DNA of 64,000 nucleotides, taken from CADEED01 sp039930985 (GTDB lineage: Bacteria > Pseudomonadota > Gammaproteobacteria > Steroidobacterales > Steroidobacteraceae). The DNA is taken from assembly GCA_039930985.1 (NCBI GenBank), contig JBDTSV010000111.1, forward strand, positions 15,140-79,139, read 5' to 3'. Each line of letters starts with the position of its first letter. Within the stretch, counting starts at the first letter, position 1. Below, one piece after another: positions 1-8,700 of the stretch. The position numbers and the translations under genes were made by a program. A model generated the notes under the pieces. It was given only the letters and a program-made list of their open reading frames with translations, had not been told where the DNA came from and ran no database searches.

Positions 1-89
1 GGCGGGCGCAGCTCTCATAATGCGGGTGCCCGTAAGTCCCGGATTGAGAACGACTTCACACCCGCCTGTCGGTCTAAATCCGGCCCGGA

Positions 90-767
90 TCAGGCCTTCG
101 CGAGCGGGGCTACGAGCAGGACCGGGCCGGTCGGCGCGCCCGAGGGCGAGCCGCCTTCGGGTTCCAGCGTGACTGCGATCTGTTTCGAGTGGGCAAGCGC
201 CGCACGCTGAACCGCGTTGAGCACGCGGTGGTGGTCGCCGGTGTGCGGCATCAGGCCGAGCGACACCGGTGCGCCGCCTTCCTGCAACGCCCAGAGCTCG
301 TGTGCCTTGCCGGGCGGCAGATCATGCACCGTGCTCACGTGCAGGTTGAGCTCCTGGTGATCGCCGAGGACTTCGACGTTCCAGTAGATAGTCCGCGATT
401 CGGATTGCAGTGCCGACCGCTGCGTCGAGGCGAGCTGTGCCTGCTGCGGCTGGCGCGTGAGGAACACGCCCAGCACCACGAAGAAGATGAGCGAGGCGGC
501 GATGGCCAGCCAGCGCATGGCGGGTTGGCGCTGCAACTTGCGCAGATCCAGTTGGTCTTCGATGCCGCGCCACACCGTGGCCGGCGGAGCCACCGGTACC
601 AGCTGCGGTTCGAGACCCGCAAGCCTTTCTTCCCAGGCTTTCACCAGCGCCCCCACCTGCGGCGACAGCAGCCAGCGCTCGAAGCGCCGGCGCGCGCGGT
701 ACCGCAGCGTGCCGAGTACGTATTCCGCGGCGAGGCGGTCCACCAGTTCACGATTGGCGCTCTTCAT
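90..767 (-). CDS. RskA-like anti-sigma factor
   Basis: Predicted membrane anti-sigma factor that would hold the adjacent ECF sigma factor inactive at the inner membrane. The N-terminal ~80 residues are cytoplasmic and include an LAAEYVLGTL stretch typical of zinc-free anti-sigma domains. One membrane segment spans about residues 86-103. The periplasmic C-terminal half carries the RskA-type HELWALQEGG motif near residue 156. The start is placed at the ATG that overlaps the sigma factor stop (ATGA at 764-767), preceded by a GAGAGG ribosome site. A longer reading to 794 would sit inside the sigma gene. The tight coupling supports 1:1 synthesis. Family assignment is firm; the partner is inferred from position. 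Confidence 0.87.
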   Translation of the reverse strand: MKSANRELVDRLAAEYVLGTLRYRARRRFERWLLSPQVGALVKAWEERLAGLEPQLVPVAPPATVWRGIEDQLDLRKLQRQPAMRWLAIAASLIFFVVLGVFLTRQPQQAQLASTQRSALQSESRTIYWNVEVLGDHQELNLHVSTVHDLPPGKAHELWALQEGGAPVSLGLMPHTGDHHRVLNAVQRAALAHSKQIAVTLEPEGGSPSGAPTGPVLLVAPLAKA

Positions 768-1330
768 GTCGCCTGCCTCTCGCTCGACAGGCATTCCTTG
801 AGCGCCAGCAGGCCGCGGCGAATCCAGCTCTTCACACTTCCCAGTGGATTGGTGGTGAGCCGCGCGATCTCATCGTGCGAACGGCCTTCCACGAACGCGA
901 GCGTGAGGCACTGGCGCGTGTTGTCGTTCAGCTGCTCGATGCAGAAGTCGAAGTTGTTGGGTTTCTCGATGCCGCCGGCTTCGCCGCCGGACTCGTCGGC
1001 GATCTCGGCCAGCGAGTCGTCGGAGACCAGCGTCATGCGTTCGCGGCGCATGAGGTCGATGGCGCAGTAGCGCGCGATGGTCACCATCCACGCGAGCGCG
1101 CGGCCTCTATGCGCCTCGAACTGCGCGGCGCGCTGCCAGATGCGCACGTACACGTCCTGCAAGACTTCTTCGGCGACCGAACGCCTGCGCAGCATGCGCA
1201 GCAGGCGCGCGAACAGAATGGGCGAAGTCTTGTCGTACAACGCGCGGAAGGCCGCCGTGTCCTGGGCCGCGCATTTCTGCAGCAGCTGGGCGAGCTCGAT
1301 CTCCGGCGGCAACGTGTCGGTCCGGTTCAT
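764..1330 (-). CDS. ECF (SigK-like) RNA polymerase sigma factor
   Basis: Extracytoplasmic-function sigma-70 factor, about 188 residues. Region 2 is visible (FRALYDKTSP, then VAEEVLQDVYVRIWQRA and WMVTIARYCAIDLMRR). Region 4 has the usual helix-turn-helix (LAFVEGRSHDEIA...NPLGSVKSWIRRGL). It is transcribed with and overlaps the anti-sigma gene by 4 bp, the normal arrangement for membrane-controlled ECF pairs. The ATG at 1330 is chosen because the further upstream reading would need a TTG start. The divergent TetA-like pump starts about 80 bp away, so the two may share a control region, but no sigma-specific promoter could be recognised by eye. The regulon is unknown. Confidence 0.9.
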   Translation of the reverse strand: MNRTDTLPPEIELAQLLQKCAAQDTAAFRALYDKTSPILFARLLRMLRRRSVAEEVLQDVYVRIWQRAAQFEAHRGRALAWMVTIARYCAIDLMRRERMTLVSDDSLAEIADESGGEAGGIEKPNNFDFCIEQLNDNTRQCLTLAFVEGRSHDEIARLTTNPLGSVKSWIRRGLLALKECLSSERQAT

Positions 1331-1407
1331 GCTGGTTCTACGCGGCTGATTCGATGCTGGATGCAACGCCCGGAAATCCTAGCACGCAATAGGACATATA
1401 CCGGACA

Positions 1408-2643
1408 ATGCCCGCCCCCATGACTTCATCCCGCGCCGCGCTGACGTTCGTCCTGCTGTCCGTGTTCATCGACAGTCTGGGCTTCGGCATCATCATCCCC
1501 TCGCTGCCCGGTGTGATCATGACGCTCACCGGCGAGCCCGTGAGCACCGCTGCGGACTGGAGCGGCTATCTGATGGCGGTGTATGCGCTGCTGCAGTTCT
1601 TCATGGCGCCGGTGTTCGGAAACCTGAGCGATCGTTTCGGCCGCCGGCCGATCCTGCTCGGTTCGCTGTTCGCGTTCGGCGTGGATTTCCTGCTGACCGG
1701 CCTCGCCACCTCCATGGCCTGGCTGTTCGTGGGCCGCGCATTCGCCGGCGTGTTCGGCGCGTCATTCTCGACGGCCGGCGCGTACATCGGCGACATCAGC
1801 GACGACACCAATCGCGCCAGGAATTTCGGCTTCATCGGCGGCGCCTGGGGTTTTGGTTTCACGTTGGGACCGGTGATCGGCGGATTCGTCGCCGAGCATT
1901 TCGACGTGCGCGCGCCTTTCTTCGTGGCAGCCGCATTGGCGCTGGCGAACGTGGCGTTCGGCTGGTTTGCGTTGCCGGAATCGCTGCCGGTGGAACGCCG
2001 GCGTAAGTTTGAGTGGGCGCGCGCCAATCCATTCGGCGCGCTCACCAGCCTCACCCATCTACCCATGATCGCCGGGCTGCTGTTCGCCGTGTTCCTCTAC
2101 CAGGTGGCGCACGATTCCCTGCCCGCGGTGTGGATGTTCTACACGCAGCACAAGTTCGGCTGGGGGCCGGCGGAGACCGGCTGGTCGCTGACCTTCGTCG
2201 GTGTGATGACCGTGATCGTCATGGGCGGCCTGACCGGTTACGCGGTGCCGAAGCTCGGTGAACGCCGCGCAATCGTGATCGGGTTCTTGCTGATGACGCT
2301 GGGCTTCGTCGGCTACGCGCTCGTGCCGCAGGGCTGGATGATCTATCCGGCGATCGTGCTCGGTTCGCTCGGCGGCATCGCCAATCCGGCGCTGCAAAGC
2401 GTGATGTCGAAGCAGGCAGGGCCTTCGGCACAAGGAGAGCTGCAGGGCGCGGTGGCGAGCATCGCCAGCATCGCCGCGATCATCTCGCCCATCTTCATGA
2501 CGCACCTGTTCAGCTATTTCTCGACGCCCGCCGCGCCCCTGGTGCTGCCAGGCGCGCCCTATCTAGTGTCCGGCGTGTTCGTGTTCTGCTGCGTGCTCAT
2601 CTGTCTGCGCACGGTGCCGAGGCCGGATGCGGCGAAGCCCTGA
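1408..2643 (+). CDS. TetA-like MFS transporter (TCR/Tet family)
   Basis: Inner-membrane drug/H+ antiporter-type protein of the major facilitator superfamily, 411 residues with about 12 hydrophobic segments. The loop 2-3 signature GNLSDRFGRRPILL and the N-terminal DSLGFGIIIPSLP stretch match the TCR/Tet (tetracycline efflux-like) branch. The substrate cannot be deduced: most chromosomal members of this branch are not proven tetracycline pumps. It is divergent from the sigma/anti-sigma pair and convergent with the small membrane protein at 2664. A short palindrome lies immediately after its stop. The second in-frame ATG at 1420 is an alternative start. Confidence 0.85.
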   Translation: MPAPMTSSRAALTFVLLSVFIDSLGFGIIIPSLPGVIMTLTGEPVSTAADWSGYLMAVYALLQFFMAPVFGNLSDRFGRRPILLGSLFAFGVDFLLTGLATSMAWLFVGRAFAGVFGASFSTAGAYIGDISDDTNRARNFGFIGGAWGFGFTLGPVIGGFVAEHFDVRAPFFVAAALALANVAFGWFALPESLPVERRRKFEWARANPFGALTSLTHLPMIAGLLFAVFLYQVAHDSLPAVWMFYTQHKFGWGPAETGWSLTFVGVMTVIVMGGLTGYAVPKLGERRAIVIGFLLMTLGFVGYALVPQGWMIYPAIVLGSLGGIANPALQSVMSKQAGPSAQGELQGAVASIASIAAIISPIFMTHLFSYFSTPAAPLVLPGAPYLVSGVFVFCCVLICLRTVPRPDAAKP

Positions 2644-2665
2644 GAAATGGGGCATCCCCCATTTC
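2644..2665. repeat. Palindrome of the AATGGGG family between convergent genes
   Basis: GAAATGGGG and CCCCATTTC arms separated by four bases, lying between two convergent stop codons. It resembles the longer AATGGGGAC palindromes at 4227 and 19446 and probably acts as a bidirectional terminator. It is the shortest and most diverged of the three sites. Confidence 0.6.
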
Positions 2666-3236
2666 ACATCTCGATGGCCTTGGGCCACAGCCAGCCGAAC
2701 GCCCCGGCCACGAGGCAGGCGTAGATCAAGCCGTCGAACATGAGCTTGAAGGTCGTGCCCCAGGCACGGCGATACCAGATCGACTGCGGCAACTGCGCCA
2801 TCGAGAAGCCCATGAATGCCGTTGCGCCGATGTAGCGGAAGACCTCGTCGTAGTGCGCGCCCGGCGCCAGCGCGTGGCTGGCGATGTAGGCGGCGAAGAA
2901 CGCCACCAACAACAAGAACAGGAACCACTGGATCATCATTGCGGCCATTCCGTGCTCACCCGCGGGCAGCGCGGTGATGATCCAGTTTGGCCCCTGGTGC
3001 TGCTTTTCCTTGAACTCCGGCGAACCCATTTCCTTCATGGAATTGCAGCGCGGCATCATGTAGTCGCCCGGCGGCACGTTGAGCGCGCCGATGGCGGCGC
3101 GTGCCTTCTCTTCATCGGGTAACGGCGGGTATTCGTTCTTGTGCCACGGCAGCACCATGTGAATGAGGTTGCTGGCGATGAACGCGAACACGGCACCTAA
3201 CAGAATGGGCAGCCAAAGCGCACTGAGCTCGGTCAT
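2664..3236 (-). CDS. Four-helix membrane protein, unknown function
   Basis: A 190-residue integral membrane protein that I do not recognise. One hydrophobic segment lies near the N-terminus (LPILLGAVFAFIASNLIHMV). A hydrophilic stretch of about 70 residues follows, then three more membrane helices to the C-terminus (MIQWFLFLLLVAFFAAYIA, YIGATAFMGF, LIYACLVAGAFGWLW). The start at 3236 is set by a GGGAG ribosome site 6-7 bases upstream; the reading frame is open further upstream but has no comparable signal. The stop lies within the intergenic palindrome shared with the MFS gene. Divergent from the C13 peptidase gene. Confidence 0.75.
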   Translation of the reverse strand: MTELSALWLPILLGAVFAFIASNLIHMVLPWHKNEYPPLPDEEKARAAIGALNVPPGDYMMPRCNSMKEMGSPEFKEKQHQGPNWIITALPAGEHGMAAMMIQWFLFLLLVAFFAAYIASHALAPGAHYDEVFRYIGATAFMGFSMAQLPQSIWYRRAWGTTFKLMFDGLIYACLVAGAFGWLWPKAIEM

Positions 3237-3366
3237 GACGATCTCCCTGGACTCGTTGTCGGAGGTTCTTGTTGTCGGACGCCGCGCATTCTGCAGCGGA
3301 ATCGGTCCGCGAACAATTCTCGCGAACCCCATTCCCCTTCCGGTTCTGCCAGACTTGGGGCACGCG

Positions 3367-4206
3367 ATGAGAGCCTGTCTATTCTTCCTGCTGCTGTTCG
3401 TGGCGCCTGGACTGGCGCGTCCGGAGGACGCCGACGCATTCTGGGCCGCGCAGTTCGTGCATATCGACCGCGAGGTGGCGCGCGTGGCCAATGCCGCGCA
3501 GTCCGGAGCGCAGATGTATTTCGTGGGTTTCGCCGGGTTCGGTGAGCAGCGCGTGTTCGCCGAAGAGATCGCGCTGGCGGATTCCCGCATCGCGCAGCGC
3601 TACCAGTCCGCCGATAGGTCCATCCGCCTCATCAACGATCGCCGCGACCTCACCACCTATCCGCTGGCCACCGCCCCCAGTCTGGACCACACGCTTGCCG
3701 CGCTCGGCAAGGTCATGGATGAAGACGACGTGCTGTTCCTCGCGCTCTCATCGCATGGTTACAAGGGTGCCGCGCTGTCAGTCACCAACACCGGGATGGA
3801 AGACTCGGCGCTCGACGCCGACGAACTTGCCGACATGCTGCGCGATTCGGGCATCCGCTGGAAAGTCATCGTGATCTCGGCTTGTTACGCTGGTGGATTC
3901 ATCGACGAGCTCGCGGACAACCACACCATCGTCTTGACCGCCGCCTCGCGAAGCCGCACCTCGTTCGGCTGCTCCGACGATCGGGACCTCACCTATTTCG
4001 GCGAGGCCTTCTATCGCGACTCGCTGCCCGGGGCGCGCAGCCTGCGCGCGGCTTTCGAAGCGGCGCGCCGGGAGATCATGCGGCGCGAGCGCCGGGAGCG
4101 CTTCACACCATCGCAGCCTCAGGCGTATTTCGGGCCGCTCATGGAAGCGAAGCTGGACGAGATTGAGAAAAGAACCGCGGCGCCGCCGGCGCCTCCCGGC
4201 AAGTAG
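3367..4206 (+). CDS. C13 (legumain-like) family cysteine peptidase, secreted
   Basis: Predicted exported caspase-fold peptidase of 279 residues. A signal peptide covers about residues 1-18 (LFFLLLFVAPGLARP). The catalytic dyad of clan CD is visible: His130 in LALSSHGYKG and Cys173 in VISACYAGGF. Bacterial C13 proteins are short and usually periplasmic or lipid-anchored; this one has no lipobox. Substrates of the bacterial members are unknown, so legumain-like Asn specificity should not be assumed. It is monocistronic and ends at a palindromic repeat that also lies beyond the end of gltD, which is convergent with it. Confidence 0.83.
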   Translation: MRACLFFLLLFVAPGLARPEDADAFWAAQFVHIDREVARVANAAQSGAQMYFVGFAGFGEQRVFAEEIALADSRIAQRYQSADRSIRLINDRRDLTTYPLATAPSLDHTLAALGKVMDEDDVLFLALSSHGYKGAALSVTNTGMEDSALDADELADMLRDSGIRWKVIVISACYAGGFIDELADNHTIVLTAASRSRTSFGCSDDRDLTYFGEAFYRDSLPGARSLRAAFEAARREIMRRERRERFTPSQPQAYFGPLMEAKLDEIEKRTAAPPAPPGK

Positions 4207-4209
4207 TCG

Positions 4210-4256
4210 AGGTGCGGCCCCTTTTGCTAGGAAATGGGGAGTGTCCCCATTCCTAG
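4210..4256. repeat. AATGGGGAC palindromic intergenic repeat, copy 1
   Basis: A palindrome flanked by CCTAG/CTAGG with AATGGGGA/TCCCCAT arms, preceded by a GGTGCGGCCCC stretch. The same two blocks in the same order occur at 19531-19568, so this is one dispersed repeat family. It lies between convergent genes (C13 peptidase and gltD) and probably forms a bidirectional terminator. Confidence 0.75.
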
Positions 4257-5737
4257 GGCAGCTCGGTGGCGCCCATGAGCCAGCGATCGCACTCGCGCGC
4301 GGCGCCACGGCCTTCGTTGATGGCCCAAACTACCAGCGACTGGCCGCGGCGCGCGTCGCCGGCGGCGAACACACCCGGCACACTGGTGCCGTACTTGTCG
4401 TACTCCGCCTTGACGTTGCTGCGGGCGTCGATCGCGACCTTCAGATCCTTGAGCAGCGCCTGCTCGGGGCCGAGGAAACCCATGGCTAACAACACGAGCT
4501 GCGCCGGGTGCTCTTTCTCGCTGCCGGGCTGCTCGACGGGAATGTACTGACCCTTGTCGTTCTTTTCCCATTGGATGTTCACGGTGACGACTGCCGCGAG
4601 ATTGCCGGCGCCATCGTCCTTGAACTTCTTGACGGTGGTCAGATAGACGCGCGGATCGGAGCCGAAACGCGCGGCGGCTTCTTCCTGGCCATAGTCCATC
4701 TTGTAGACCTTGGGCCATTCCGGCCACGGGTTGTCCGTGGCGCGATCCATGGGCGGCATTGCCATGATCTCGATCTGCGTAATCGTCTTGCAGCCATGGC
4801 GCATCGAGGTGCCCACGCAGTCGGTGCCGGTGTCGCCGCCGCCCAGCACGATCACGTCTTTGCCCTTCGCGGTCATCGGCGTTGCGTCGGGCGCGTCCTT
4901 GAGGACCGCCTGCGTACTCAACGTCAGGAAATCCATGGCGAAGTGCACGCCTTTGAGGTTGCGGCCTTCCACCGGCAGATCGCGCGGCAGGGTGGCACCG
5001 GTACAGATGACCGTGGCGTCAAAATCCTTGATCAGCAGTTCTGCCTCGACGTTTTCACCGACGGTGGCATTGCACAGGAACTTGATGCCTTCTTTCTCGA
5101 GCAGCGAAATACGGCGGGCCACCACCTCGCGCTTGTCGAGCTTCATGTTCGGGATGCCGTAGGTCAGCAGCCCGCCCGGACGATCGGCGCGCTCGAGCAC
5201 GGTCACCGAATGGCCCGCCTTGTTGAGCTGCGCGGCAGCGGCAAGTCCCGCGGGACCGGAGCCGATGACCGCGACTTTCTTGCCGGTGCGCGTCGTCGGC
5301 GGTTCGGCCACGATCCAGCCTTCGTCGAAGCCCTTGTCGACGATGGCGTTCTCGATGTTCTTGATGGTGACGGGCGGTTCGTTGATGCCGAGCACGCACG
5401 ACCCTTCGCAAGGAGCCGGACACACGCGGCCGGTGAACTCGGGAAAGTTGTTGGTGCGATGCAGCCGCTCGAGCGCCTCGCGCCACAGGCCGCGGAACAC
5501 CAGGTCGTTCCACTCCGGGATGAGATTGTTCACCGGGCAACCCGAGGCCATGCCGGAGATCAACTTGCCCGTGTGGCAGAAAGGCACACCGCAATCCATG
5601 CAGCGCGCGCCCTGCTGACGCAGGCGCTTCTCGTCCATGTGGTGGTGGAACTCGTTCCAGTCGCGCACGCGCTCGGCCGGAGTGCGGTCCACCGGCAGCT
5701 CGCGCAAATATTCAATGAATCCGGTTGGCTTTCCCAT
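4253..5737 (-). CDS. gltD: Glutamate synthase (NADPH) small subunit
   Basis: Beta subunit of glutamate synthase, 494 residues, the usual length. It oxidises NADPH through FAD and passes electrons to GltB for making glutamate from glutamine and 2-oxoglutarate. The N-terminal iron-sulfur cysteines are present (CMDCGVPFCH, GCPVNN, CPAPCEGSC). An FAD-binding GSGPAGLAAAA motif follows at about residue 157, and an NADPH-binding VLGGGDTGTDC near residue 297. The C-terminal FAADARRGQ-type motif is FAAGDARRGQSLVVWAI. It lies 27 bp downstream of gltB on the same strand, so the two form the standard gltBD operon, read from the promoter upstream of gltB. Confidence 0.97.
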   Translation of the reverse strand: MGKPTGFIEYLRELPVDRTPAERVRDWNEFHHHMDEKRLRQQGARCMDCGVPFCHTGKLISGMASGCPVNNLIPEWNDLVFRGLWREALERLHRTNNFPEFTGRVCPAPCEGSCVLGINEPPVTIKNIENAIVDKGFDEGWIVAEPPTTRTGKKVAVIGSGPAGLAAAAQLNKAGHSVTVLERADRPGGLLTYGIPNMKLDKREVVARRISLLEKEGIKFLCNATVGENVEAELLIKDFDATVICTGATLPRDLPVEGRNLKGVHFAMDFLTLSTQAVLKDAPDATPMTAKGKDVIVLGGGDTGTDCVGTSMRHGCKTITQIEIMAMPPMDRATDNPWPEWPKVYKMDYGQEEAAARFGSDPRVYLTTVKKFKDDGAGNLAAVVTVNIQWEKNDKGQYIPVEQPGSEKEHPAQLVLLAMGFLGPEQALLKDLKVAIDARSNVKAEYDKYGTSVPGVFAAGDARRGQSLVVWAINEGRGAARECDRWLMGATELP

Positions 5738-5764
5738 CTATCTAGTTCTTCTCTTGATACGCGC

Positions 5765-8700
5765 CTAATTTCCGCCGACGCGCGCCAGGTCGCGCGCGTT
5801 CTCTTCAAACGCCGCCATGATGGCTTCGTCGCCCGACAATCCCTGGTCGTGGGCCCGCTTGAGACAGGCCAGCGCGCGTTTGTAGTCTTTCGGGATCACG
5901 CGCACGAACTTCGGCAGCTTGGTTTCCCAGGCCGCAAGAATGGTCTTGGCGTGTTCACTGCCGGTGTACTGCACGTGTTTTTCGATCAGCGTGCGCAGCG
6001 CGGCGGCTTCCTGCGGATCGTCGACGCGCTCGACGTCCACCATCTGCGCGTTGACTCGCGCGGGAAATTCGTTGTTTTCATCGAGCACGTAAGCGATGCC
6101 CCCGGACATGCCGGCGGCAAAGTTGCGGCCGGTGGGGCCCAACACCACCACGCGGCCACCGGTCATGTATTCGCAGCCATGATCCCCCACGGCCTCCACG
6201 ACGGTGTCGACGCCGGAGTTGCGCACCGCGAAGCGTTCGCCGGCCATGCCGCGCACGAACACTTCGCCTTTCGTTGCGCCATACAGCGCGACGTTGCCGA
6301 TGATCATGTTGCTCTCGGACGGAAAAGACGACAGTGGCGACGGGAACACCGCGAGCTTGCCGCCCGACAGTCCCTTGCCGAAGTAATCGTTGGCGTCGCC
6401 CTCGAGCGCAAAGCTCATGCCGTTCGGCATGAACGCGCCGAAGCTCTGGCCCGCGGAGCCCTTGAAACGGATCTTGATGGTGTCCTCGGGCAGGCCTGCG
6501 ACACCCCACTTCTTCGTGACCTCGCTGCCGGTGATGGTGCCCACCACGCGGTTGACGTTGCGCACCGGCAGTTCGGCCGTGACCTTCTCGCCGCGCGCGA
6601 TCGCCGGCTCACACAGGCCTAACAACGTGGTGACGTCGAGCGACCGCTCGATGCCGTGATCCTGGCTGATCTGCTTGAAGCGGCCGATCTCGGGGCCGGC
6701 GTCGGGCGCGTACAGGATGTTGCTGAAGTCGAAACCCTTGGCTTTCCAGTGATCGATGGCGGCGCGCGGCTCGAGCATGTCGACGCGGCCGACCATGTCT
6801 TCGAGCTTGCGGAAGCCGAGTTGCGCCATGATCTCGCGCAGATGCGTCGCGACGAAGCGCATGAAGTTCACGGCGTGCTCGGGCTTGCCGGCGAACTTCT
6901 CGCGCAGGCGCGGATCCTGCGTGGCCACCCCCGCGGGGCAGGTGTTGAGGTGGCACACGCGCATCATGATGCAGCCCACCGCCACCAGTGGCGCGGTGGC
7001 GAAGCCGAATTCCTCGGCACCTAACAATGCGGCGATGGCCACGTCGCGGCCGGTCTTCAGCTGTCCGTCGGTCTCGACCACGATGCGCGAACGCAGGTTG
7101 TTGATGACCAGCGTCTGGTGCGTCTCGGCCAGGCCCAGCTCCCACGGCAATCCGGCGTGGATCAACGACGTCAGCGGCGATGCGCCGGTGCCGCCGTCGG
7201 CGCCGGAGATCAACACCACGTCCGCGTGCGCCTTGGCGACACCAGCAGCAATAGTGCCTACACCCACTTCCGCCACCAGCTTCACCGAGATGCGCGCCTC
7301 GCGATTCGCGTTCTTGAGATCGTGGATCAGCTCGGCCAGGTCTTCGATGGAATAGATGTCGTGATGCGGCGGCGGTGAAATAAGACCCACGCCGGCGGTG
7401 GTACCGCGAGTCTTGGCGATCCACGGATACACCTTGGTGCCGGGCAGCTGGCCGCCCTCGCCGGGCTTGGCGCCCTGCGCCATCTTGATCTGCAGTTCTT
7501 TCGCGTTGACCAGGTAGTGGCTGGTGACGCCGAAGCGGCCCGACGCCACCTGCTTGATGGCCGAGTTCTTCGAGTCGCCGTTTTCCATGGGCACGTAGCG
7601 ATCCGGGTCTTCACCACCCTCGCCCGTGTTGCTCTTGCCGCCGACGCGGTTCATGGCGATGGCGAGCGTCTCGTGCGCTTCCTTGGAAATGGAGCCGTAG
7701 CTCATGGCGCCGGTCTTGAAGCGCTTCATGAGGCTCTCGACCGATTCCACTTCGTCGATCGAGATTGATTCACCCTGCTTGAAGTCGAGCAGGCCGCGCA
7801 GCGTGGAAAGATTCTTGGCGCGGTCGTCGATGAGCTCCGCGTAACTCTTGTAGGTAGCGTACGAACCGGTGCGCACCGACTTCTGCAGCCGGTGGATGCT
7901 TTCCGGGTTGAAGAGGTGGAACTCGCCATCGGCACGGTACTGGTACTGGCCGCCGGACGGTAGTTCGGTCTGGCTCTGCGGCTTGCGCTCGGCGAACGCA
8001 CTCGTGTGGCGCATGAGTACTTCGCGCGCAACGACGTCGAGACCGACGCCGCCGACCCGCGAGGCGGTGCCGGAAAAGTATTCGTCGATGACGTCCTGGC
8101 GCAGCCCCACGGCTTCAAACACCTGCGCGCCGTGATAGCTCTGCACGGCCGAGATGCCCATCTTGGACATCACCTTCACGACACCCTTGACCGCGGCCTT
8201 GGCGAAATTCTTGCAGGCGAGCTTGTGTTCGACGCCCGGCAGCATCTCGTCGCGAATCATGCCGTCGAGAGTTTCGAACGCCAGGTACGGATTGATGACC
8301 GAGCAGCCGTAGCCGATCAACAATGCGAAGTGATGCACCTCGCGCGCGTCGCCGGTTTCCAGCGCCAGCGACACCTTCATGCGCAAGCCCTGGCGGATCA
8401 GGTAGTGATGCAGGCCCGACACGGCCAGCAGCGACGGAATTGCCGCGAATTCCTTGTTCACGCCGCGATCCGAGAGGATGAGGATGTTGACCTCGTCCTC
8501 TTCGATCATGCGCCGGGCTTCCGCGCGCACTTCTTCGATGGCCTGCACGAGGCCGTCTTCGCCACGCTCGGCGCGGAACAGGATGCGCAGCGTGCCCACC
8601 TTGAGTCCCGGCAGCGACATGCGCCGCACCTTGGCAAACTCTTCGTTGGTCAGCACCGGGCCCGGCAGCTCGAGCCGCCGGCAGTCGCCGGGGCGCGGGT

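Noticed and set aside
4508..6622. 704-codon open frame antisense to gltD/gltB
   Set aside because: A shadow of the GC-rich real genes; composition is His/Arg/Ala-rich, without family motifs. gltD and gltB are certain on the other strand.
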